Positions 12,093-40,706 of a DNA stretch of 64,000 nucleotides are shown piece after piece. The stretch is from Salvator merianae (Eukaryota > Chordata > Lepidosauria > Squamata > Teiidae): positions 42,266,522 through 42,330,521 of the forward strand of contig QVOM02000025.1 of NCBI GenBank assembly GCA_003586115.2. Direction: 5' to 3'. The position numbers and the translations under genes are program-made. Below the pieces are notes generated by a model. That model was not told the DNA's origin, did no database searches, and worked only from the letters and a program-made list of their open reading frames with translations. The first letter of the stretch is position 1. Each line of letters opens with the position of its first letter.

Positions 12093-14130
12093 CCTGAAAG
12101 ATGCGCTTCATCAGTGTGCCACTAGGATGATAGCCTAGAAACACTGGGTATTACTTTGGCCATAAGAAAAAGCTTTAACACACTAATGACACTGAATAAG
12201 TGAAATACATACAGTTTTTTTTTTATGCATACAGATATCTATACATGAAGATAAACATGAATTCAAATGGAATGGAGCGAGCACATACATGTTTGCACAC
12301 AAAGTCATAGCCAATTAATCCTGCAGTCATATCAGGTTTACAGCATCCTTCCCTGCTCTTACTCTAAATGGAATAACTGTTATCACACTTCCACAGGTTC
12401 TCAGCTATTGCTGGAAATGGTACCATGTTTCACAGGATCAGTTTTGTGCATTGGTTTGGCCCTAACAGTTTTGAATATTAAAATATTACAACAGTTCTTC
12501 CCTCCCCCTTATAAGTAATATTGCTAGCTTTTCTCATTTTCATTTGCTACATTTAGAGGGGGAAATAGAATTATATTTTCGTTAATGGGCTCTGCAACTT
12601 TCTTTCCATGTATGGCAGTAATACTTCTGTAGCCTCAGCAAAGAGAAGCTAATTTACTGCTTTTTCATTTGCAACAGAAGTAAATCAGAAAGCACCCAGA
12701 AAGCTGCATTAATTCAAAGCAAAGTTTAGTTTATAGAGCACTGTCTTCATGCCAAGCTAACCTTACCAACAGACATTTTGTGATAAACACAATGTGGCCA
12801 AATAACACAGAAAACCCTGCAAATGCTGTAAATTTTCTGGGCTGGAGAGCCTGCTTCTTGGAACAAAAATATTGCACCACTGAGGTTTGATTACAACTAG
12901 AGCTATTCATTAGAAGGTCAAATTAACTTGCTACTCAGTAGCCGCCAAGAATAATCCATACACCATCCTCTGGCAACCTCTGAGTTCAGTGCTGGGATCG
13001 CGCCCTGTCAAAACGCAAGTCCAGCCTTTAGCCTGGCAGACAGCCCACATGTTCAAGTTATTTACCCTAATGGTAGCAGAGGTCCTGCATGTGACAGCTA
13101 CACTTGGTTCTAAAAATGCAATGTGTGACTTAATTAGTTAATAGGTGTTGGTAAGAAATTACTTCCAATTGCTTGTATTTGATCAATATCACCCATTTTA
13201 ATCACCACACATTTTTCTAGAAGAACAGAGCAGGAAAAAAAAGCCTCTTGAGAACTAATTACAAATATGTTGAATTGTTTCCTAAGGAAAGAAAACCTTC
13301 CCCATATTATGCTGGGGCTCTGGGACGAGCTGAGTTTGGTAAGTGTCCATTCTGCTGGGAGGAGACACTTGGGGGGGGATATCTCTGCCATAGCAGGCCA
13401 CCCCCCGGCAGCCTTTGGGACCTCAGTAATGAGCCTGACAGCTCCACTACCATTGCCAAGGCCACATCATTCAAGTCACCATACCTACCCATGGAAGGCC
13501 TCCTCACTGTCTGTGTGCAGGGGTAACAGGTCCTTGCATGAACATGATGCCTTTTCCTATAGGGAGTATCTGGTTGAGTGTCTGAGGAGCGACCTCAGAA
13601 TCAGTCCTCGTGCAATGACTTTTTTGCACATTGGAGAGGCATTCAGGTCCCTTGGGCAGAGGGGCTGTGGAGAAGGGTCAATTTAGATGTCCCTCCAAGA
13701 CAAACTGAACACCCCATGGAGACATGGTGTAAGTAGTGCCTGTGCTCCACACTGGAGCAACTGGATATATGGCAACGTGAGTGATGTCCCCCCTGCACCT
13801 AGTAACTCAGCTCTCCATTTCTCCTCCATGGATGCACCAAGTTCACCCAAATAAATGTTAAGCAATCTGGATAACCACTTAGTTGTACAAGTCCCACTAT
13901 GACAAACAGAGCACTTACCTCCTTCCCATGCAGGTGTTTGAGAGCTGTTCATTTATACAAGATGAAGCAGAGAAGAAAACCACTGGAAACCACAATTGGA
14001 TCTGATATCCACCCTATCCCTTGTCACAGAAACCTCTATGGACAAACAAACCACATATTGTACTTCCTATGATTTTTGACTACAGACTGTGTAACTCAAG
14101 GAAAGGCTATGAGCTTTCATACTACCCATG
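12093..14130. other. No gene recognised
   Basis: No conserved protein or clear repeat. 13300-13700 has overlapping frames on both strands without family features. Confidence 0.4.
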
Positions 14131-14134
14131 GTTT

Positions 14135-14950
14135 ACAGTGCCTTTTTATTTATTTGTATTTCTATCCCACGCTATACCCTAGGGTCTCAGGGCACATTAC
14201 AATAAAACCAGTACAAAAACACAATTAAAAATTAAGCTCATTTAAACTACAGATAAATGGCAGAAAGGGGAGGGCATGTTACCTCTTGTGTTGAATGCTA
14301 AGATGAAAGAGTGCATCTTCACCATGTATCTGAATGTGCACAATGATTGGGCTGGATGCACTTCAGAGGAGAAGTGATTCCACAGCCTGGGGGCTACTAG
14401 GGAGAAGGCCCTCTCATGTGCCCTTGCACCTTTCATTGTTGACACAGGTGACATTACAAAGAGGGTCTTCCCCAACAGATGTAAACTGACAAGCAGGTCT
14501 GTATGGGAGGAGATGCTCCTTTATATATTTGGGACCAAAGTTGTTTAGGGCTTTATAAGCCAGTGTTAGCATGTTGGATTGCGCACAGTAAGAAACTGGC
14601 AGTCAGTGCAATTTCTTTAGGACTGGTGTGATGTGCATCCACCCTGGAGTACCCATCAACAATGTAGATGCTGCATTCTGCACTAGTTGCAGCTTCTAAA
14701 CCATCTTCAAGGGCAGCCAATACAGAGCACATTGCAATAGTCCAGTCTGAAGGTTACCAGAGCATGGTTCACTGTGGCCAAGCTATTCCTGACCAAGGAC
14801 TGTATTTGGTGAACAAGTCTCAGTAGGAAGCAAGCACCCCTGATCACTACTACCATCTGAACCTCTAGTGACAGTGATAAGTTCGGGAATATCGTCAAAC
14901 TACTCACCAATTCGTTCCAGAAACTTCTTCAAAAAGAGGGTATTTCTTGA
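14135..14950 (-). mobile_element. L2-type LINE 3' part, decayed
   Basis: Minus-strand remnants: LVRNSLATVNHALVTFRLDY (L2-type 'HALV-S-LDYCN' region) near 14720-14900, then AHERAFSLVAPRLWNHF near 14390, corresponding to the L2 C-terminal 'AFSVAAPxLWN' motif. The 3' end follows at about 14135-14200 with a TTTATTTATTTG tail. Frames are broken. Compare the better-preserved copy at 47666-51690. Confidence 0.75.
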
Positions 14951-17559
14951 TGGACTTGAGAACCCCTGACACACAGTACATCTGTGTTGTCTGGATTCAT
15001 TTTCAATGTATTGGTCTATGTATGGATTCACAGTGGGACTTACAATTCCTGCATTCTAACCACTGACCCTTACCCATAGCCCTGATGTTGATGGCCCTAT
15101 TCATCTCATGATTCTAGAACCATTATTAATGCATTTATTATATCATACCACAGAGCAATAATGTGATGATACCAAAATGTGATTTGGGGAAAGATGGAGA
15201 GTGGCACCATCTACAAGTAAGATTATGAGATTATGAGTGGGGGTGAGTGGGCAAACAGCCACACTCCAGATACAGCCATCTACCACCTCAGAGGCCATCA
15301 GGACGACTTCAAGTGAGTGCAGGAAGAATAACTCTGAAACTGCCCTATGACAGCCAGTTCAGCATGGGGGCAGCTTTTGACCATCAAAACACTCTCATGT
15401 TGACCTGAAACCTAGAATTCCAGGCTGTTAACAGTACAGAAAGCCTTCTAGGGACCAGAAGTCATGGTGGAAGGCTGTATTTTTCTCTATATGTGATGTT
15501 CCTCGCATAGAAAAGTTTCAGAGGTTGAGAGGGGCAAAATGGCTTCTAGGTTGTTTGACCAAGGGTGTGTTCAGACACATGTTTAGGAGTGCCCCTGAGA
15601 CAAATTAGAACAGATATAAAACATAACAAATGCTTTATCTCATCCCAAAGACTCTGCTTGTGCACCCCTTTCTCAGACACAAAATCAACTCTCTCAGGGT
15701 GACTCAATGTTTGGGCCAAATTGGGCAGAAACCTACAGAGGTAGCTGTAGTCAATCTCAGCCTAGAAAAGGCTGCTGGGGACAGCTGACCAATCTGGGTT
15801 CCATGAATTTAGGCTGACAGCAGACTATGAATGATGACCATGTAAGGCAATGACACGAGTTAGGAGGCTTTTAGCCACCTATTTTTAAAATTGTGTGACA
15901 CACTTATTTTTTGTGCATCTGCAGCTGAGGTGCTCTTTGGTAAAGGGGTGCCGCAAAACAGCCTTATGTGATTGCACCCCAAGTCCCTCCCATCCCCATG
16001 GCAGCAGTCACTTAATCTCTGCCAGTTCCAGTCAACTCCAGTCAGGCTCCCTGTAGAAGCAGCTAGAGAGACAGAAAGGAAAAGTAATAGCAAGGACAGC
16101 TTTATCTGCTAAATAAATATTATTCAAGTTGTAAGTTCATCTTTATTTCTGCGATGGGCTTAAGAAAATATATAAAGACACAGGATTTCCAGCCACTCAG
16201 GCTGATATCTAGTTAGCATCCCAGTAGGGCTGACAGACAGGCTCGACTCAATATTGGGATTCTTCTGGGCCTTGCCCTGGAACCTACACTTTTGAGAAGG
16301 TCCCTGAATTCCCTCACTTTCTTAAAAGCATCAGCACAATGCTCCTGCTGCCATTGTCTGGTGTGATCTGAATCAGCATTGGACTGGACATTCAGGAACT
16401 TGCTGCTCACGAGAAAAAAAACAAAAAAAGCAGCAAGTTCCCACATGCTTGATCTGATGCTGAGTCAGCATCGGGTAAGGGAAATCTGAGGGCTTCTTTT
16501 GTGCCACAGTGGAGAAACCAACTCTCATTTAAAAAATTGAATTCTCCCCATGACACCTGGAGACTCTCTGCGTTTTCATCCACAGCATGCTGAAACACAG
16601 TTTGGAGAGATGAAAAGGTTTCTTCCAATCACAGGCTTGTTCTGGTTGCCTCTTCACATCCTGTCAGATGGTCCCCTGAACCTCCCAAATGCCTGGCTCT
16701 TTTCAATGAACAACATCATTTAGTTCAGCTCTCATAGAGTGGAGAATGAGAAGGTGCCCGCTTGGAATGTAAGTAGGTTATGTACTCTGAGCATATGTTT
16801 GGAGAAAATTTTATCACCATGTCTACTAAACTCGTCTGTCACTCCATGATCTTGGGACGCTCCTGATTAGCAAAATATGGACGATCCATGACAGGTAAGA
16901 ATGCACTTCAGGTAACATCACTTGTTCTAACCTGTCCACACTCCTGTTGCACATTTGATCTTCTCTCCTCAAGATAGGAGCAATTTTAAAAAAAAAGCTG
17001 TACCAATCTGATATTATTAAACATAGACAGACAGAGAAATAGCACGGGAGGACATAAGAATTTGTAATTTATTCATAAACTGCTAAGGCATCGTAGCAAA
17101 CTTTTTAAATGAAATGTGATAGTTGTTTAAATATTTACCAGCTTGTTGACCTATTTTCTCAGTTAATTAGGGATTGCATTAACAATGTATTGAATATAGG
17201 CAGCTTTTTAAATTAAGCAGTGTGACTATTATGGGTTACACAAAGTTTTTATTTTGTGCAACGAGGCTAGGAAAGGAGACCTCAGCTTAACATATCTTCC
17301 TTCATTTAGTAAGAATTATCACTTAGTGTAGTAAGGTCCCTGCATCATTCTTCTTACAAATGAGAACATAATTCCAAATCACCTTATTGTGATTTGAGTT
17401 GCATGTATTTTGCTCTTAAGGCATTTCACTGGTGGTGTGTACTATTTTCCTGGTGAAAGTTTTTATAAATTTTGCTGCTAATAAAAACACTCAGATAACT
17501 CTTTGTAATTTGTCAGATTTGGTCATCGCTCTCACAGAAAGAGGTTGTGGCCTCATAAT
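14951..17559. other. No gene recognised; a hairpin at 16393-16441
   Basis: No conserved exon was seen. GGAACTTGCTGC near 16393 and GCAGCAAGTTCC near 16430 form a 12-bp inverted repeat around an A-rich loop; TGATCTGA and CAGCAT motifs on each side suggest a larger, decayed palindromic element. At 15565 a GGGTGTGTTCAGACAC motif resembles an element end without a partner. Confidence 0.35.
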
Positions 17560-18136
17560 GGACCTGTTCGCACTGAGCTCCGTAGACCGTTCCCAGTAGT
17601 TGGCTTCAGACTGGAGAGATTGGAGAATACTGGCTGCCATTCGCACTCCCAGTCAGAGGAATGGACCCGAAGCCGACCATCAGAGGGAACAGTGCAGATG
17701 GCATCTGCTAGTTCGGTACCGCACTCCGTACCATCGAGCTCCACTTCGTAACCAGAGGGCTCCTTACGGAGCCGGCTTCGTAACGGCAGCTAGGCTGCCA
17801 TGCCCAAAGGGCTATCCCGGGCATGAAGCATTGGACAGGGATACGAAGCATCGGACCGGGGTGTGAAGCTTCGGACCATGCATGCGCAGCCGCGCCAGCC
17901 ACGCCCGGCCGCCATTTCAAACGCGGACAGGAGTGCGAAAGCACTGTGCCCAATCTTTGCTCCATCGTGCAGGTCGGAATGAAGACAAGCTTTTACTTGC
18001 CTAGCCTTACCCAGGCTCAGATACGAATCGGGTACGAAGTGATTCGGATCAGGTGAGGCGCGTACCCGCAGCAGTGCAAAAGCTCCGTTCCAGCGAACGG
18101 ACAAGAACGTTCCACCGCTGTAGTGCGAACAGGCCC
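17560..18136. mobile_element. Inverted-repeat DNA element, family D
   Basis: 577 bases bounded by GGACCTGTTCGCACT and, inverted, GGGCCTGTTCGCACT, with AAT on both sides (17557-17559 and 18137-18139). The interior is CpG-rich and contains repeated CGGACCG/GAAGC motifs, unlike the AT-rich flanks. There is no coding capacity that I recognise. Confidence 0.8.
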
Positions 18137-18253
18137 AATGTGTCTGACCTGATCTTATCTGTGTTTTTCTTTCTTCCTGAATTTACCCGTTATTTTTCTC
18201 TCCATGTTCCTTGGGTTTTATCCACTGCTGTTTTGCCTCCATTTTACTTCAGT

Positions 18254-18500
18254 TAAGAACATAAGAGGAGCCCTGCTGGATCGGGCCACGGTCCATCTAG
18301 TCCAGCATCCTATCTCACACAGTGGCCACCAGTTGCTTCTGGGCATTCTTAAGAAGGCAATGCAAACCTCCACCTGCTCTTGATTTCCTGCAAATGCCCT
18401 TTAGAGGCATCCTGCCTGTCTTCTCCAACCTGGAGGCAGTACCTAGGCATCCATTCTAGTAGCCATGGATATACCTGCCCTCCATGAATCTGCCCAATCC
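18254..18500 (-). mobile_element. CR1-clade LINE 3' end
   Basis: Starts TAAGAACATAAGAGGAGCCC, continues CCAGCATCCTATCTCACACA and TCTCCAACCTGGAGGCAGTA. Same family and orientation as 9019-10240; 5'-truncated. Confidence 0.8.
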
Positions 18501-18620
18501 ATTGAAGAATGAAGGGGAATGAGAGAGAGGGAGATGATAGTCATTGCCTTGAGTGTCTCATACACAGCCCCAAAATGAAGGGCAGGGATGCTTTCAATAA
18601 ACAACAGGCTATTAAACTAT

Positions 18621-19054
18621 GGGTGCCTCCAGATGGCAAGAGACAATTGCAGGATCTTCTTTAGATCTCACAATTGCCTCTCTCTGTCCCTGCCAGACAG
18701 CAGGAGGCAATGCCATCTTCTTACCTCTATCTGCTGGCTTCTTCTGTTATTGTTCCTGTTCTAAATATCTGGATGTTAGCAAAGCACCTGATCACTTCCC
18801 TTTGACTTTTTCCCCACACTTTGCTGCCATCTGGGTAACTGAAACAGGAACAGTAGCGCAAGGAGCCAGCAGACAGAGATAAGCAATTGGTATTATGGGA
18901 ATCCTGGTATCATTGCCTGATTTCCCGTACTACTGATATATCAAATTTTTGTTCTACTAACCGGGGACCATATTGGAAATACCATGGATATGTGTGACAT
19001 TCCCAATATGGCCCCAGGAGAAATGTGGATTTTTACCCACATCTGGAGGCACCC
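18621..19054. mobile_element. Inverted-repeat DNA element, family F copy 1
   Basis: 434 bases with ends GGGTGCCTCCAGATGGC and, inverted, GGGTGCCTCCAGATGTGG. TAT flanks both sides (18618-18620 and 19055-19057). The interior aligns with the 20137 copy. A donor-like motif (AGAG|gtaaga, minus strand) lies at 18720-18724. Confidence 0.82.
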
Positions 19055-20062
19055 TATAGAAAGGCAAGTGTAATGCACTCTGTACCTTAAGAACTCCATG
19101 GTCCTAACTCTTATCCAAACCAGCACATGTTAAAGAAGGCAAACAATTTACAAGAAGGACCCAGTACAAGCTATAGTGTGGAATACAGTGCTCTTGCCTC
19201 AGATGCCGGGTTGCATTTTTCTAGAATGCTCTATTCTTACCCCTAACTTTCTGTCCCACTACCACCCTACACAGAGACACATACATCAAGATACAGAAAC
19301 AGCCAACTTTTCACGTCCGACAAGCAGGACTCATGAAGCACTTCTGGGTTCTTCTGTCTTCTGTTAAAGTTCTTCCCCTAAAGTTTAAAAATAAACTTAT
19401 GCAAGCATCTGAATTTCTCTGTTTCTAGCAATATCTCCCTTTGGGTCATGGATGCTGTTGCTTTGATTCTATAAGGATTAGCACTCCAAAAACCAAACAG
19501 CATGCAGTGATCCAATCAGAAATTTTATACAGCACCAGGTAAGTCAATGTTATTGTATTGGCTTCCTTTAACTTGTTATAGCCTAAGTCAGAATGCAGCT
19601 TCTCCATAAAATTTGATGTGCTAAAAGGCTGTAATGCTGTCATTGGGCCATCTTGGGTTCCCTGAGTTGACCTAAGGACTGGCTGCTCCTCAGTAAAGGC
19701 CTCTTCCAATAGCTGCATTGAACTGACCCAACACAGAAAACAAAGAAAATGCCATCTATAAGGCTTCAACATGGCAGCTTATCAAGGTGCAAATGGCCAA
19801 AATAAGCTTTCTCTCCATTTACACCTGATGAAGAACCATGTTCCTCTCCCAAAAGGTGGCATTTACTAAGTCATTGTTTCTTTCCTGGAGATCAATTCAC
19901 AATAACAGCCAGCCGGTGTTTGCATTTCGTGGATCAATTTTCTTCCAGCATTGTTCTGCTGTGTTGTTCTAAAGAGGAAAGTTAGCTCAAGTGGCAAACA
20001 TTTGAGTGATTTGAGAAATCTCACACACCACACCAAAGGCATCAACATCCTAAGTGAGACTC
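19055..20062. other. No gene recognised
   Basis: No conserved exon or clear repeat. The minus frame at 19446-19772 has no family features. Confidence 0.4.

Positions 20063-20064
<2 letters not shown>

Positions 20065-20101
<37 letters not shown>
20065..20101. repeat. Tetranucleotide microsatellite (GCTT)n
   Basis: About nine uninterrupted GCTT units. Reading frames through it give repeated Lys-Gln-Ala-Ser or Cys-Leu-Leu-Ala and are artefacts. Confidence 0.97.
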
Positions 20102-20136
20102 AAAAGAACAATAAAAGCAGAAACTTATTTCACCAA

Positions 20137-20555
20137 GGCTGCCTCCAGATGCCATGAGGCAAAGTGAGATCTAAAGAAGATCCCATAATTGTTTCTTGCT
20201 GCCCCTGGCAAATGGGAGAAACAATCGCCATCTTACCTGTATGTCTGCCAGCAGCTCTTGAGATCACTTTGCTTCATGTTACTGGAAGCCAGCCCAGTGC
20301 CTTTCATTCACTTCCTTTTCTTATTTTTCGTGCACATCACTGGTAACACAAAGCGAAGTGATTTGGAGGGCTGCTGGCAGATATACAATTAAGACTGCTA
20401 TTATGGAAAACTTGACATCATTGCTGGATTTCCCATAATAGCGATATTACAGTTTGACTAACCTGTGACTATAATGAGAATGCCAGAATTACACCTGGTG
20501 GTCCCAATACAGTGTCAGGAAAATTGTGGTTTTTAGCCTGCATCTGGAAGCACCC
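20137..20555. mobile_element. Inverted-repeat DNA element, family F copy 2
   Basis: 419 bases with ends GGCTGCCTCCAGATGCC and, inverted, GGGTGCTTCCAGATGC. The interior resembles copy 1 (GCTGGATTTCCCATAATA; TGTGGTTTTTAGCC). Flanking triplets are CAA and AAA, so a duplication is not clear. A donor-like motif (ACAG|gtaaga, minus strand) lies at 20232-20236. It is about 340 bases downstream of the REELD1 stop, so it may overlap the 3' UTR. Confidence 0.75.
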
Positions 20556-20656
20556 AAATACTAAAATAAAGTGCAAAACTCAAGGGCAAAGCAAATATTT
20601 CTATTTCTGATGGTACTTTAAGACAAAAAGGATCCATAATGGCCACAACAGCCCGG

Positions 20657-20662
20657 TTTAAT
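20657..20662 (-). promoter_or_regulatory. Possible REELD1 poly(A) signal (ATTAAA)
   Basis: TTTAAT on the plus strand gives the common variant hexamer ATTAAA about 235 bases past the REELD1 stop. No canonical AATAAA was noticed closer. This is a tentative call in AT-rich DNA. Confidence 0.25.
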
Positions 20663-20895
20663 TGGAACTAAACATTATTAATTGTAGTACTTTGAACAAA
20701 ACATCTATTCGCATTTTCATGTATCTGAAACTATGAACCTCTACATTTCACAACATCCTTTTGATGGTTAAGATGAGCCTGTTCTGCAACCAACACATGC
20801 ATTTAGATGGTTAGAGACTATTCTTCCACTGTCTTCAGGCCCACAGCCAAAGCCACCTAAATCCTAAGAAGAAAAATCAGGAGCTTGAAGATACC

Positions 20896-38583
<17,688 letters not shown>

Positions 38584-38827
38584 CTCATCCTCTACCTGCA
38601 GAGGGCAAAAGGATTTTGGACTAAAAACACAGTAGAAACAATTTTAAAAAACAAATATAGCAATCCATATGAAGTTATGTCAGTGATATCTTTAAATTCC
38701 AGGTTTAGCTGAAACTGATACTTAGAAAAGACTTTATAGAATGAAAACAAAGCTATATTCACACGGGAAGTTCTTCCCTATCCAGTTAGTCCACAATCGA
38801 AAATGTTTTGAAAGCAAAGCAGGCCTT

Positions 38828-39235
38828 GGCCCTGTCTAGACGGGGAAGAAATAGCACCATTTTGATGCCACTATGGTAGGATTGCCACATCTGTCTGTGG
38901 CAACCCCACCATAGCTACACTATATCCCCCTTAAAATACACGATAGCCTATTTCAGGAAAACCCAACTCTGACGGCAGGTTTTCCAGAAACAGTGCTTGC
39001 ACTTACCTTGTAGCCAGAGCCACTATTGTTGCTCTAGCCACCACGCATGTGCGGGGCCAGAAAAAGAAGCCCACATATGCCTAGTGGTGGTGTCACACAC
39101 ATGCAGGTATTTCAAGCTGATGAAATACCTGGTTGTGTGCATCCACTATGCATGTGCGGGGGCCAAAAAGACAGTCGTGCATACATGATTGTCACGATCG
39201 TGCACTTCCGGGTATTCCGCACTGGCTAAATAGGA
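38828..39235 (+). mobile_element. Dispersed DNA element, family I copy 1
   Basis: Starts GGCCCTGTCTAGACGGGG and aligns with 32718-33095 and (inverted) 25575-25968. The interior contains several GCATGTGCGGG-type motifs. CTTACCTTGTAG at 39002 is a consensus 5' splice site on the minus strand (CAAG|gtaagtg). The right end is approximate. It starts about 230 bases upstream of the first recognised REELD1 exon. Confidence 0.6.
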
Positions 39236-39958
39236 CTGCTGAAAAAGAAACAAGTCACACCCAGCCTGGCAGGGGTGACTTGAAATGGTATGGCAATGCA
39301 CTTCTAGAATGCACAAATCAGATCTCATATGTATGCATGGACAGTGCTGTGGTGCAGCAAGATGTGAGCTGGCAATACAGCAGTGGAAACATCAAGGGTC
39401 CTTTTCCAAGCTAGGTGGAACAAACAGAAGGAAGAGTGGCCACATAGGCTTGGCATGTATGTCAGGAAAAACTGCCCAGACTAATGCACTGATGGTTGTA
39501 ATGCTGCATTCTTCCTAGCATTCAGACCACTGGATGCTAGACTTGGTGTTTCAATGAGTGTAACATGAGAGATGATATTGCGTAGGTGGCCTATGTATGC
39601 CAAAAGCAAAAGTCTGTTTTAAAGAAGCGAATTGCGTTCATCTTCTTTTGAATGCAAAAGTAGCTAGCCAGTTTATCTACTTCCCCAAACATTGTCATTT
39701 ATTATTTACTATTGTATACTGAAAACATGCACAAATCCACTTTGCCCACTGGCAGTTGCTTATGGTATAATTAGCGAGTACTTATTTTCTGTTGCTGCTT
39801 CTTCCTCCCTCTCCCTCTTCCTTCCCTCTCTCACTTGCTCTGGAGACAGGGTTAGAGCGGAAGCACTCGTGTTGGGAGAGCAGCACAGATTTCATCTAGC
39901 ATGACACACTCCTTTGCAAAGTTGTCAGTATTCCATGGGGCAGTGGCTTTCAGTGTTA
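39236..39958. other. No gene recognised
   Basis: No conserved exon. A pyrimidine-rich tract lies at 39788-39845. An upstream REELD1 exon or promoter could be here but nothing marks it. Confidence 0.35.
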
Positions 39959-40091
39959 GGGGGATTTTGCACTGCCTGGTATACTGAACCAGAAAACCTA
40001 CTAGGAGGCATCATTTTGTGTGGTCTAAGGGATGCCCCAGGTGGGGTCAACGGCTAGTTGGTCTGTTATGCCAGACAGTGTGGAATCGCCC
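39959..40091. mobile_element. Palindromic DNA element, family B copy 2
   Basis: Starts GGGGGATTTTGCACTGCCTG and ends, inverted, GGGCGATTCCACACTG. TTA flanks both sides (39956-39958, 40092-40094). Its interior shares GGTATACTGAACCAGAAA and GTGTGGTCTAAGGGA with copy 1. Confidence 0.85.
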
Positions 40092-40200
40092 TTAGCCTAG
40101 GACTATGAAATCTCACTTAGTGACATTGGGCCAATCACTTAGATGAACCTACCTCACAGAGTCATTGTGTGGATAAAATAGAAGAAAGGCATTTAATGTA
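40092..40200 (+). repeat. Common reptile SINE-like fragment
   Basis: GACATTGGGCCAATCACTTA, then ACCTACCTCACAGAGTCATT and GATAAAATAGAAGAAAGG match a dispersed element frequent in reptile genomes (typically CTTGGGCCAGTCAC... CACAGGGTTGTTGTGAGG). Decayed. Confidence 0.55.
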
Positions 40201-40354
40201 TGCATGCAGTGTATACATGCTTTTTTATTGCTTTATTACAGAAGGATTTTAAAAATAATGATAAATGCAGAGCAAAATATTTAGAATACGTCTCACATCT
40301 ATGTGCCCATGTATTCAGATGGGAAAGTCATACAGCGTTACATCAGAATTCTCT

Positions 40355-40706
40355 GGGTGTGATCAGACGGGCTAATTCGGGCGAATTCCGGTCGCTCAGA
40401 GGGCGGGCATTCCAAACGGATCGTCTTCGTGTCGCCCCGAGGCCCTGTGGCAGCGACTTTTCTGCCGGCTACGAGCGTTCTGAAAAAGCGTCGCTCCGAG
40501 AGCTACTGAGAAGCAACTGTAGGAAAAGTCGCTGCGACGGGACCTCGGGGCGACGTGAAGATGAAGTTACGAGCTTCCAGTTTGGCATGCCCGCCCTCTG
40601 AGCGACCGGAAGTCGACCGGAAGTCGCCCGAATTAGCTCGCCAGTTTGGAATGCCCGCCCTCTGAGCGACTGGAAGTCGCCTGAATTAGCCCGTCTGATC
40701 ACACCC
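40355..40706. mobile_element. CpG-rich long palindromic DNA element, family E
   Basis: 352 bases with ends GGGTGTGATCAGACGGGCTA, identical when read inverted from the right. TCT flanks both sides. The arms continue pairing through GCTCAGAGGGCGGGCATTCC and CGTCGCCCCGAGG to a central loop. The right arm contains a duplication of about 64 bases (units starting near 40580 and 40644). Very CpG-rich compared with the flanks. No protein. Confidence 0.88.

Noticed and set aside
19446..19772. 108-residue minus-strand frame downstream of REELD1
   Set aside because: No family features, splice context or conservation that I can recognise.
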